From assembly GCA_903888765.1 (NCBI GenBank), contig CAISVF010000131.1, positions 1-48,491 of the forward strand: a stretch of DNA of 48,491 bases, written 5' to 3'. A program made the translations under genes and the position numbers. Every line of letters starts with the position of its first letter. The first letter of the stretch is position 1. The notes below the pieces were generated by a model that saw only the letters and a program-made list of their open reading frames with translations, ran no database searches and had not been told where the DNA came from. Source of the stretch: an uncultured Verrucomicrobia subdivision 3 bacterium. GTDB lineage: Bacteria; Verrucomicrobiota; Verrucomicrobiia; Limisphaerales; UBA11358. Shown in pieces: positions 1-7,952 of this stretch.

Positions 1-115
1 GCAGTGACGATCCGAATTTGGACCCGAGTCATTTAAATGTCAATTGGATATTTTAAGCGGAATTTGGCAACCCATCACAGGCCCGATAGAGCACTTGTTT
101 AACGACAATTTTCCC

Positions 116-137
116 TTGTGCTACTTTTTGTGCTACT
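116..137. repeat. tandem 10-bp direct repeat TTGTGCTACT
   Basis: TTGTGCTACT occurs at 116-125 and again at 128-137, a 12-base period, within AT-rich non-coding DNA. A further short match, TAGAGCACTTG at 87-97, also occurs in opposite orientation inside the truncated tRNA-Pro (complement of 269-279). Closely spaced direct repeats beside a broken tRNA resemble the arm-type sites of integrases, but no integrase gene is visible here. The repeats are seen; the role is inference. Confidence 0.45.
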
Positions 138-260
138 GTTGCCCAATTCTAGGCCCGACCTTTAAAAAGCGCAAAAAGCGGGTTTTACTATTGAAAATAA
201 AGGAGAAAACGAACGTCGCGTGAAATTTGGTGAAGCCTGATTTTGGCCCCCCATTGTTAA

Positions 261-299
261 TCCCAAAGCAAGTGCTCTACCAAGCTGAGCTACGCTCCG
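261..299 (-). pseudogene. truncated tRNA-Pro (anticodon TGG), 5' half only
   Basis: Read on the minus strand, the sequence gives a tRNA acceptor strand (CGGAGCG), a TA link, a D arm with paired GCTC/GAGC, the 5' anticodon stem CTTGC and the loop TTTGGGA with anticodon TGG. The expected 3' stem GCAAG and the T arm do not follow; TTAACAATGG and unrelated sequence come instead. The break falls at the anticodon loop/3' stem, where tyrosine recombinases often cross over in tRNA genes. It is therefore not a working tRNA but probably one side of an integration or rearrangement junction. The tRNA half is clear; the cause of the break is inferred. Confidence 0.75.
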
Positions 300-300
300 A

Positions 301-1002
301 ACCGAAATAATCACAAAAACTGAAATTAAACAAACGGTCTAAAATCCAATGATTAGCTATTAGAGCCTGTTTCCAATTGCTAAGTAGATTCAAAGTTGAT
401 CTTGAACTGACTGGCCTCATTTTGCCTGGATGTGGGGTAAGGGCAAGCGGATTCGCTTGGATTCGCTCGAAAGCTCGTTTCTTCAGCGATTAATTCAGGG
501 CTAATGGCACGAGTCGCTTTAACCATAGGCAGCATTGGGGAGTTGGAGAAAGTAATTTTGCTGGCAATGGGAGCACTGGAATTGCGTCAATCGCTGACTC
601 ATTGCCTCGCATGTTTGTGTGGTTGTTGCGGCAGATTAACTTTGTATGTTAATTGGCAAGCCAGCTAATGAAATCAGCTTTTCTATCGATAGGAAGTCTG
701 GTGTCAGTCGGTTGGCTGTGGCCTCTTGAATTACGCAGGTTGTTCAGGACTACAATTTAGTTTGCGTTTTTAAAATCTCTCCTCCGAGGTGATTGGCTGG
801 AGACCGGTCCCGGCGGCGGCAGCGATAGTGGTGGTGGTGGCTACGGCCCGGCTACCCTGTCTTTTGCCTCGCCGGCTGGCGGCCAATCGGTGGCGTTTTA
901 TCTATGAGGCCGGTACCAGTGCGGCGGTCGGAACGTTAAGAAAAATAGATGCATCCTCTGCGGTGACTTGTGTTGCAGCAGCGGCAGCGGCATAATGTCG
1001 GC
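301..1002. other. stretch without an intact gene
   Basis: No ORF here has convincing protein character. At about 785-895 one frame reads as a glycine-rich, surface-protein-like peptide (containing GGGSDSGGGGYGPATL) before a stop. A second frame continues with plausible codons to about 995. This may be a decayed coding remnant ahead of the kinase gene. Nothing else recognisable is seen. Confidence 0.4.
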
Positions 1003-2424
1003 ATGTCCTCGCTGCAAATTAATGTTTTGCTGATGCTTTTGGCATTGGGTGGCGATTTTTCGGCCCGAGGGATGGTTTTGTGGAGTCTGGCGGGCCCCAT
1101 CGAAGTTCACGAAAATGGTTCAGGCACCAACGTTTTGGACGTGCCGCTAAAACACAACGACAATTCGCGCGACACGTTGTATTTCAAGTTTGAGGTGGAC
1201 CCGCTTTCGGATGTGGGCACGGAGGAATACCTGGCGGCATTTGAGTTTTTTGAGGGCGGTGAAGAGCGCCTGGCCGTCGGGAATTCCCTCAAAGCCTGGG
1301 CTTACAGTGCCTTCAACACCTTGGATACCGGCCCCAACAACAAAGTTCAAGGTGATTTGGACCTGCACTCGGCGCATCCGGAAATTATCAACAAAGGAGA
1401 TGTGTTGAACTATGAATTGCCGCGCCGCGGCAATCGCTGCACGATCGTTTTCAAGGTCCAATTTGTTCCTGCCGGTGATGATTTGGTGACTGCGTGGATG
1501 AACCCGAATCTCAGTCAAGGGGCGACGGAAGAAAGCCAGCCGGAAGAGCTAACCACCAAATTCAAGGCCAATGCATCTTTCGACCAGATTCGCCTGCGCC
1601 ACCAGGGCAATGGCGACGGTTGGATATTCCGCAACCTGATGGTGACAACCGCGTTTGGTGATTTGGTGGTGGTGCACTTTTGGCAGGAGCTATGGTTTAT
1701 TTGCTGCGCGGTAACGGTCATGTTGGCAGCGGTGGGCGGCACGGTTCGCATTGTCGAGAAAAGAAAATATCAGTCGCAATTGCGCCAGGCGGAACAGGAG
1801 CGGGCGTTGGAACGTGAGCGGGCCCGGATCGCGCAAGATTTGCACGACGAATTGGGATCCCTCTTGACGCGCATTTCCTTGCTGGGCGGGTTGCTGCGCT
1901 CCGACATGAACAACCCGGGGCAGGTCGAGGCCACTGCAGAAAAAATATCCGGGGCGGCGGATCAAACGGTCCGGGCCCTGGAGGAAATCGTCTGGGCGGT
2001 CCGCCCCGGCAGTGATACCTTGCAGAGTCTGGTGGATTACATTGCGCATTTTGCCATTGAGTTGTTCGAGGGGAATTCGACTCGTTGCCGACTGGATCTG
2101 CCGGCGGATTTGCCGACTCACACGTTGCATCCCGACGTGCGGCATAACATTTTTCTCATCATCAAGGAGGCCCTCAATAATGCGCTAAAACACGCCGGAG
2201 GCAGTGTGGTTCAGGTGCAAATCCGGATTGAGGCCGGAAAGTTAAAAATATTGATTGGCGACAACGGCAAAGGTTTTGATGCCCAGGCGTCTGCCGCCAA
2301 CTCCGAGCGTAACGGATTGGAAAATATGCGGCGGCGTGCCCTGGCGGTTGGTGGTCAACTCGAGGTGACCAGCGCGCCGGGTATTGGCACGCGAGTGGAG
2401 TTTCAAGTGAATCTTCCGCATTGA
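1003..2424 (+). CDS. sensor histidine kinase with lectin-like ectodomain (HisKA_3 type)
   Basis: This is a membrane-bound sensor kinase that probably phosphorylates the regulator encoded next. The order is a hydrophobic N-terminal segment (VLLMLLALGG), a roughly 200-residue extracytoplasmic domain resembling concanavalin A/LamG-like lectin folds (LYFKFEVDPLSDVGTEEY), a membrane helix (LWFICCAVTVMLAAVGG), a short coiled coil, and a dimerisation helix with ARIAQDLHDELG, where the His near residue 281 is the phospho-acceptor. A HATPase_c domain follows with the N box NALKHA and GDNGKGFD. The track begins at GTG 970; ATG 1003 is preferred because the hydrophobic segment then starts promptly, though no strong ribosome site is visible. 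The lectin fold suggests glycan sensing, which is inference. Confidence 0.85.
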   Translation: MSSLQINVLLMLLALGGDFSARGMVLWSLAGPIEVHENGSGTNVLDVPLKHNDNSRDTLYFKFEVDPLSDVGTEEYLAAFEFFEGGEERLAVGNSLKAWAYSAFNTLDTGPNNKVQGDLDLHSAHPEIINKGDVLNYELPRRGNRCTIVFKVQFVPAGDDLVTAWMNPNLSQGATEESQPEELTTKFKANASFDQIRLRHQGNGDGWIFRNLMVTTAFGDLVVVHFWQELWFICCAVTVMLAAVGGTVRIVEKRKYQSQLRQAEQERALERERARIAQDLHDELGSLLTRISLLGGLLRSDMNNPGQVEATAEKISGAADQTVRALEEIVWAVRPGSDTLQSLVDYIAHFAIELFEGNSTRCRLDLPADLPTHTLHPDVRHNIFLIIKEALNNALKHAGGSVVQVQIRIEAGKLKILIGDNGKGFDAQASAANSERNGLENMRRRALAVGGQLEVTSAPGIGTRVEFQVNLPH

Positions 2425-2468
2425 GATTGCCCAGGCAGCAGCGTAACTTCGGCCCAGCTTCCCAACAC

Positions 2469-3095
2469 ATGCAAATCAAAGTGGCGATTGTAGATGATGA
2501 CGAAGGTATCCGCGCCAGCTTATCGGCGCTGATCCAGCGTGCTCCTGGATTTAAACTAGCTGGGGAATTTCTGAACGGCGAGATGGCCCTGAAGGAAATT
2601 CCCAAGCTGATGCCGGACGTCGTGCTGATGGACATCAATCTTCCCGGTATGAAAGGTTACGAATGCGTTCGTCAACTCAAGTCAGCCCACGCCACGATTC
2701 AGTTTTTGATGCTGACGGTTTACGAGGACAGCGATTCGCTATTTAACTCGCTGCGCGCGGGCGCGAGCGGTTATCTGCTCAAGCGCACCGCTTCGGCTCG
2801 TTTGCTCGAAGCCATTCGCGACGTTTTTGAAGGGGGTTCGCCGATGACCCCGCAATTGGCGCGTCGGGTTGTGCAGTTTTTTTCCCGGCCGGCGAGTGAA
2901 TCTGCTCCGCTAGCCAGGCTGACCCCGGCAGAACGTGAATTCCTAGATCAACTGGCCAATGGCTATGCTTACAAGGAAATTGCCGATCGTATGAATATTA
3001 GCATTGATACAGTACGAAGTTATGTGCGGACGGTCTATGAAAAGTTGCATGTGCATTCACGCACCGAGGCGGTGGTAAAATATTTGCGCGGTTGA
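2469..3095 (+). CDS. NarL/FixJ-family response regulator
   Basis: This is a cytoplasmic transcription factor of the receiver plus LuxR-type helix-turn-helix class, about 208 residues, the normal length. The receiver shows the acidic pocket (VDDDEG), the phospho-acceptor Asp in VVLMDINLPG, the switch Thr in MLTVYED and the Lys of GYLLKRT. The C-terminal DNA-binding domain is LTPAEREFLDQLANGYAYKE through VRTVYEKLHVHSR. The track ORF starts at 2421, but its first 16 residues are unlike a receiver, so the start is placed at the ATG before QIKVAIVDDD. It follows the kinase gene by 44 bases and is presumably its partner. Target genes are unknown; the glucan locus downstream is a candidate by position only. 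Confidence 0.9.
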   Translation: MQIKVAIVDDDEGIRASLSALIQRAPGFKLAGEFLNGEMALKEIPKLMPDVVLMDINLPGMKGYECVRQLKSAHATIQFLMLTVYEDSDSLFNSLRAGASGYLLKRTASARLLEAIRDVFEGGSPMTPQLARRVVQFFSRPASESAPLARLTPAEREFLDQLANGYAYKEIADRMNISIDTVRSYVRTVYEKLHVHSRTEAVVKYLRG

Positions 3096-3111
3096 AACCC
3101 GCTCAGCACCT

Positions 3112-3138
3112 CACCCGATAAAATCTTATTGCCGGGTG
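3112..3138. other. hairpin after the response regulator gene
   Basis: CACCCG (3112-3117) pairs with CGGGTG (3133-3138) across a 15-base AT-rich loop, 17 bases after the stop codon. CACC and GGTG just outside could extend the stem. There is no T tract, so it is only a possible terminator or mRNA end structure. Confidence 0.3.
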
Positions 3139-3187
3139 GCTGGTGCAATTCAGCGTTTATAATTCGAACGCACCTGAATCTTTCGGC

Positions 3188-3771
3188 CTACACCCTGGAA
3201 AACCGCGTGTTGTCAACAATCGCTGCAAAAAATATCCGGAGCTGCGCATTGGTAACGCAATTGGTAAAAACCCGACGCAACGGTAAATTGTGTCCGCTTG
3301 CTGCCAGAAAAATGCCCAAGTTGACCAGCACCAACTGATCCTGCATGGAGACGTTAAAATGCCTGCTGCCCGTTCCATTCCAATAGGTTTCCGCTTTCAG
3401 CAGCGTGGTCTCATAAACGCCTTCCGGGCAGTCAAACTCTTGGCAAAAACACCGCTCGTGGTATGGTAATGTTCGCGCTGGTGAAGTGGTTGCGCCAAGG
3501 AGCAAATACCGTTGACAGCATTGGCAACGTAGCCGTTCATGCTACCGATGTAGCCAAAATTTCCGGGAGAGTCAGCAGAATTTTTAAACCAGACACTGCC
3601 ATCGCAGTTGGTGACGTTTGTTGGATTGCCGCCGCTGATGCGTTGCCAATAATTCCCCGGCGCATGAAAAAAGATTCCGCACAAATATGCGGTTACCACT
3701 CCGCACAAACATGCGATGGACGGTTTTGATTTCCAGTATAGTGTGAGAGCGTAACCCAGATTAGCCGCCAT
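3188..3771 (-). pseudogene. frameshifted malectin-domain protein remnant
   Basis: Two minus-strand frames join into one recognisable carbohydrate-binding malectin domain. The first (124-residue ORF) has a hydrophobic segment (IACLCGVVTAYLCGIFF) followed by TNVTNCDGSVWFKNSADSPG and QREHYHTTSG. The second frame continues with CPEGVYETTLLKAETYWN, FNVSMQDQLVLVNLGIFLAA and LRIFFAAIVDN, which follow the malectin pattern through its C-terminal strands. The switch of frame falls near an A5 run at 3445-3449 (T5 on the coding strand), so one indel probably killed the gene. A TAA lies just upstream of the first Met, so the N-terminus is lost too. It was probably a membrane-anchored glycan-binding or sensor protein. 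The domain assignment is by pattern recognition. Confidence 0.65.
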
Positions 3772-3818
3772 GCCCCACAGGTTTTATGGCTGCAGGCTGG
3801 CAAAAAATTAACAAACAT

Positions 3819-5489
3819 ATGAAACAACTACTCAAGTTATACACAGCAGCCGGATTGATTGCTATCGCGGCCTCAACCTCCCAAGCACAGCCATATTATG
3901 TGACTGGCGAATTTAATGGATGGAATGCCAGCGCAAATCAAATGAGCGGAGGGCCAATTCAATATGATTACACGATCACTGGGCAGTCCTCTGGAGCGTA
4001 TGCGCAATTTAAGATAACTGACGGTACTTTTAATAAAACGTGGCCAGATGAGAACGCGGTAGTTCGATACGATACCAACGGTTCGGTTACGATTCATTTT
4101 TACCCAGGTACCGCAGGTGACGGCTGGCTGCCATTGGCTAACCGTGTGGGGTATGATGATCCTGGCACTTTAGATTCCTGGGGTATGGCTGGCGATTTCG
4201 ACGGTTGGAATGGTACACAAGCTTTGCTGTCCCCTCTTGGCAATGGGGTCTATTCCAACAGCATCGTGGTCGCCTCCGCTCAAACCTTCGGATTCAAATT
4301 TCAGTCACCCGCCGGTAGTTGGGGGAATATATTTTTCGGATCTGATTTTGCCAATGGCAAAAACAATGGATCATACGCTACCACCAATTCACCGCAAATC
4401 GTGCCTGTTGCCCTGGATTTGCCCAAAGGACGCTATCTGATCGGCAGTTTGGCTCCTTCGCCAGTGACAAACGAGGTTGTTTTTGCCGTTGATATGACTT
4501 ATCAAATACAGTTGGGCTTATTTCATCCGGGTTCCTCAGTTTTTGTTGCTGGCGATTTTAATGGATGGCCTGGAACCGGTGCCGGGGCTTTAGCTTTGGT
4601 CAATGATCCCCCATATCGGGGAGGTAGTAATACTAATATTTACTATGGCACGAACCTGTTTGTAGGCTTGCCCAAATCCTTGGCAAGTGAATTTAAATAT
4701 ACCCAAAATGATGCTAATTCGCAAAACGGCGGATGGGAAACGTCGAATAATCGGACCGTTACCTTGTTATCCAGTAATGGCACAGTGTGGTTGCCAGTGG
4801 GCATCTTTAGCGATCTCTACCCAACCGAGGTTTTGAGTGTGCCGACTGCGGTTTTTTTCAGCGTCAATATGAGCAACGCCGTTGGAACAGACGCTCACCC
4901 GTTTGATCCCACAGCTGATAATGTGTACGTCAATGGCCAATTTTCCGGATGGTATGCGTGGTCAGGTGGTATTAATCCAGCGTCTGCTCCCGCAGGCTAT
5001 CAAATGATCGCACAAGGTGATTCCTTGATTTACACCAATACCATCCTGCTTCCGGCTGGCACGTCGATTGCCTTTGATTACAAATACGGCATGGATATTA
5101 ATGCTGCAAACGGCGGTCCGGCGGATAATGAGGCTGGCTTTGCACAAAATCACCATCGCGTGATTCGCTCGACTGCCATCAGCCCATATGTTTTGGCCAC
5201 CGACACTTTTGGCACTCAATATGCGGAGCCACTTTTCGCGGCTGCCAGTCCAGCCGGTGCCAACTTGAAGGTGGGCAGTCCGGCAGCGGGGCATATCCCG
5301 GTTTCCTGGTTGGGTCGTCCGGGAGCTCATTTGCAGGTTAAGAGTGCGCTGACGGGTGGCGGTTGGCAGGATTTAACGGCCACTGATGGCTCCACCTGGT
5401 CTGCGGGATACAACTCAATTAATGGTTTGGTAAGTGTTACCAATTGGCCGGCAACGGACAAAGCCTATTTCCGTCTCGTTAAACCTTGA
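3819..5489 (+). CDS. secreted multi-repeat starch-binding-like (CBM48/E-set type) protein
   Basis: The predicted extracellular protein has 556 residues from the ATG before KQLLKLY; the track start at 3786 would spoil the signal peptide. The signal peptide ends near TSQAQ. About four immunoglobulin-like units follow, each with a G-(E/D/Q)-F-(N/D/S)-G-W motif: VTGEFNGWNA, MAGDFDGWNG, VAGDFNGWPG and VNGQFSGWYA. This motif is typical of glycogen/starch-binding E-set domains and Sus-type binding proteins. The C-terminal ~85 residues form a separate beta-rich module ending YFRLVKP. There is no catalytic domain. Its neighbours are a prepilin-like gene, a GH13 amylase and a sugar transporter, which supports a role in holding alpha-glucan at the surface. 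The ligand is inferred. Confidence 0.75.
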   Translation: MKQLLKLYTAAGLIAIAASTSQAQPYYVTGEFNGWNASANQMSGGPIQYDYTITGQSSGAYAQFKITDGTFNKTWPDENAVVRYDTNGSVTIHFYPGTAGDGWLPLANRVGYDDPGTLDSWGMAGDFDGWNGTQALLSPLGNGVYSNSIVVASAQTFGFKFQSPAGSWGNIFFGSDFANGKNNGSYATTNSPQIVPVALDLPKGRYLIGSLAPSPVTNEVVFAVDMTYQIQLGLFHPGSSVFVAGDFNGWPGTGAGALALVNDPPYRGGSNTNIYYGTNLFVGLPKSLASEFKYTQNDANSQNGGWETSNNRTVTLLSSNGTVWLPVGIFSDLYPTEVLSVPTAVFFSVNMSNAVGTDAHPFDPTADNVYVNGQFSGWYAWSGGINPASAPAGYQMIAQGDSLIYTNTILLPAGTSIAFDYKYGMDINAANGGPADNEAGFAQNHHRVIRSTAISPYVLATDTFGTQYAEPLFAAASPAGANLKVGSPAAGHIPVSWLGRPGAHLQVKSALTGGGWQDLTATDGSTWSAGYNSINGLVSVTNWPATDKAYFRLVKP

Positions 5490-5509
5490 GCGCTGCCTGA
5501 GTAGTCAAT

Positions 5510-5540
5510 CAGGCTGGCTGAGTAAAAACCGGCCAGCCTG
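5510..5540 (+). terminator. inverted repeat after the binding-protein gene
   Basis: CAGGCTGGC (5510-5518) and GCCAGCCTG (5532-5540) form a perfect 9-bp stem with a 13-base loop, 21 bases after the stop codon and before the prepilin gene. Only AATTT follows, so termination would be weak. It may act as a processing or attenuating hairpin that sets the ratio between the two genes. Confidence 0.5.
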
Positions 5541-5577
5541 AATTTCCAAACGGATTCATGCCTGAAGCATAATAAAA

Positions 5578-6423
5578 ATGAATAGACGACGTGCCGGTTT
5601 TACTTTAATCGAATTGTTAGTGGTGATTGCCATCATTGCTATCCTAGCCGCGATGTTGCTGCCCGCTTTGTCTGCGGCCAAGCAAAAAGCCTGGGCGGTT
5701 TCGGATATGAATGACAAAAAGCAGTTGGGTTTGGCTGGCATCATGTACACGGGCGATAATGGGGATAAACTTCCGGTCAATAGCGATCCGCACGTTAATA
5801 ACTCTTCTTTTTTCCCGAATGGATCTACCAGTCCGTCTTGGATTACCGGTACCGTTGATTGGACCACCGGGCCCTATAATACCAACATTGATTACATGAT
5901 GAACGATAAGTATGCTCTTTTGGGTGCCTTTTTAGCCAAGGCAACCAAGGTCTTCGCTTGTCCGGCGGCCAATTATTTGAGTTCTGCTCAAAAGGCACAA
6001 GGCTGGGAACATCGTGTTCGCTCTGTGGCCATGAATGGGGCCATTGGGGATGGCAATAAATATGCCCAGCCGGGCAATCCCTTTGGATGGACCCAATGGT
6101 ACGTGGCCAAGAAAACTTCCGATTTACACACGCCGGGTCCTAGTGATTGTTGGTGGATTATTGACGAACACCCGGACAGCGTGGACGATGCCTTGCTGTA
6201 TAGTTCTTCCTACGCAACCACAAAATTTACTGAACTTCCTGGAAATCAACATGGCGGAGCTTGCGGGGTGAATTTTGTGGATGGGCATACTGAAATACAT
6301 AAATGGGTGGATAGTGTCATGACCACGCATAAAAACGTGTCTTACACCGTGGTGCAGCAAGTCAGTTGCAGCATCACTGACCGGGATATGCTGTGGCTGG
6401 CGGCTCATACTCCTCAAAACTGA
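5578..6423 (+). CDS. prepilin-like protein with N-terminal methylation motif and H-x9-DG tail
   Basis: This 281-residue protein starts with a short basic leader and a class III/type IV prepilin signal ([20 protein letters not shown]), expected to be cut before Phe and methylated. A long amphipathic helix ([13 protein letters not shown]) follows, then a globular domain. The C-terminal part has [13 protein letters not shown], the H-x9-DG motif common in the greatly expanded prepilin-like families of Planctomycetes and Verrucomicrobia (DUF1559-like). These proteins probably form pseudopilus or surface structures; their exact function is mostly unknown. It lies between a starch-binding-like gene and an amylase gene, suggesting a surface role in glucan use, which is inference. 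Confidence 0.85.
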   Translation: MNRRRAGFTLIELLVVIAIIAILAAMLLPALSAAKQKAWAVSDMNDKKQLGLAGIMYTGDNGDKLPVNSDPHVNNSSFFPNGSTSPSWITGTVDWTTGPYNTNIDYMMNDKYALLGAFLAKATKVFACPAANYLSSAQKAQGWEHRVRSVAMNGAIGDGNKYAQPGNPFGWTQWYVAKKTSDLHTPGPSDCWWIIDEHPDSVDDALLYSSSYATTKFTELPGNQHGGACGVNFVDGHTEIHKWVDSVMTTHKNVSYTVVQQVSCSITDRDMLWLAAHTPQN

Positions 6424-6502
6424 CTTTTGAATCCGCTGACATCCGGGCGGCGACGCTTGGGGGAGAGAATTTGGTTTATAAATTCAGAGGGTGGTAAATA
6501 AT

Positions 6503-7903
6503 ATGAGAAAATGTTCTTGGATTTGTAGCGGGATGCTGTTGGCGTCAGGCTTGGTATGGCTAGCACCAACCGCCAAATGTGAGCCTGAATTCTCAGGACA
6601 AATTTCCCGCCCTGCCCCGGAGTGGCTGCGGTCTGGCACCATTTATGAAATCTTCCCGCGGGATTTTTCTACCGCCGGAAACCTGGCTGGAATTACCAGC
6701 CGGCTCGATGAATTGAAAGAACTTGGGGTCAACATCCTTTGGCTCATGCCCATTCATCCCATCGGAGAAAAATTTCGCAAAGGAGAGTTTGGCAGTCCTT
6801 ATTCCATTAGAGATTACTATGCGGTGGATCCCAATTATGGCACGGTAAATGACTTCAAAAATCTTGTGGCGGGTGCCCACCAGCGCGGACTAAAGGTCAT
6901 CATGGATTTGGTGGCGAATCATACAGCCTGGGATAACGTAATGATGACAAACCATGATTTTTATAAACAGGATGCCGCTGGCAAGGTTATTTCGCCCGTA
7001 CCAGACTGGACGGATGTCGCTGGTCTGAACTACGGCAACCCCGATTTACGCAAATACATGCTATCCATGCTTAAATATTGGATCAAAGAATGCGATGTGG
7101 ACGGCTTTCGTTGCGACGCTGCGCCCATGGTGCCAACCGATTTTTGGGTGCAGGTTCGAACTGAACTGACAAAGGTCAAACCTGACCTGATGTTGCTGGA
7201 TGAAGGTGAACAGCCCGAATTGCTCGCGAAGGCTTTTGATATCGATTATTCCTGGAAGCTGATGTGGGCTATGAATGATGTCATGTCGCATAATGCTTCG
7301 GCTGTCAATATTCGGCGTTCCTGGGAGGAAAGTTGCTCCCAGAATCCCAAAGGAGCCCTGCGGTTGAGAATTTCTGATGACCATGATGAAACCCGGGCCA
7401 TTGCGCGTTATGGCATGAATGGGGCGCTGGCAGCGTCTGTGCTCATGTTTACGCTTGATGGTGTGCCCCTGCTTTACAATGGGATGGAAGTCGGCGATGC
7501 CACGGAGTCGGCCGACCCTGCTTTGTTTAATAAAATGAATATTTGCTGGCAACCGCATCAAAGCGAACGCGCCCCCTTTCGCGCCATTTATCATGACCTT
7601 ATTCAACTCCGAAAAAAGTACAGCGCCCTGCGTTCTGATCATTTGCAGTGGGTGTCCAATTCCAATCAAGCGGCTCTGCTTACATACTTGCGCGCCGATG
7701 ATCAGGACGAGTTCCTAGTGGCCATTAATTTTTCCAATCGCCCGCTTTCCAGTCATTTGGAGGTGAAGCAATCCGGTGGATTTTCCTCTTTGAAAATCTC
7801 CGGGGCACAGAACTCTTCCAATGATCCGCTGCCGACCCTCAGGTTGAATGGGTTCGAATGGCGCATTTATCACCGGACGGTGACTTTGGCCGTTACAAAA
7901 TAA
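6503..7903 (+). CDS. secreted GH13 alpha-amylase family enzyme
   Basis: This exported glycoside hydrolase probably cleaves alpha-1,4-glucan or maltodextrin. A signal peptide (CSWICSGMLLASGLVWLAPTAKC) precedes a (beta/alpha)8 catalytic domain with the classic regions: I, DLVANHTAWD; II, GFRCDAAPM with the nucleophile Asp near residue 205; III, LLDEGEQPEL with the acid/base Glu near 234; IV, ISDDHDETR with the transition-state Asp near 292. A short beta-domain C ends the protein. ATG 6503 is chosen over the upstream GTG 6491 because AGAGGG lies about 12 bases ahead. It sits 49 bases before the transporter gene. Substrate specificity within GH13 cannot be read from the motifs. Confidence 0.9.
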   Translation: MRKCSWICSGMLLASGLVWLAPTAKCEPEFSGQISRPAPEWLRSGTIYEIFPRDFSTAGNLAGITSRLDELKELGVNILWLMPIHPIGEKFRKGEFGSPYSIRDYYAVDPNYGTVNDFKNLVAGAHQRGLKVIMDLVANHTAWDNVMMTNHDFYKQDAAGKVISPVPDWTDVAGLNYGNPDLRKYMLSMLKYWIKECDVDGFRCDAAPMVPTDFWVQVRTELTKVKPDLMLLDEGEQPELLAKAFDIDYSWKLMWAMNDVMSHNASAVNIRRSWEESCSQNPKGALRLRISDDHDETRAIARYGMNGALAASVLMFTLDGVPLLYNGMEVGDATESADPALFNKMNICWQPHQSERAPFRAIYHDLIQLRKKYSALRSDHLQWVSNSNQAALLTYLRADDQDEFLVAINFSNRPLSSHLEVKQSGGFSSLKISGAQNSSNDPLPTLRLNGFEWRIYHRTVTLAVTK

Positions 7904-7916
7904 TATATTTTCGTGT

Positions 7917-7930
7917 TCGCCTATAGGCGA
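7917..7930. promoter_or_regulatory. perfect 14-bp palindrome between amylase and transporter genes
   Basis: TCGCCTATAGGCGA is a perfect palindrome lying 13 bases after the amylase stop and 22 bases before the transporter start. Its length and symmetry suit a dimeric repressor operator or a small hairpin affecting the transporter start. No regulator gene lies in this locus. The site is seen; its function is inference. Confidence 0.4.
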
Positions 7931-7952
7931 CCTCCTCAACCAAAATTACCGC

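Noticed and set aside
3129-3729. Plus-strand small ORFs in the gap before 3819
   Set aside because: They are antisense to the malectin remnant, which explains the coding-like signal in this stretch.
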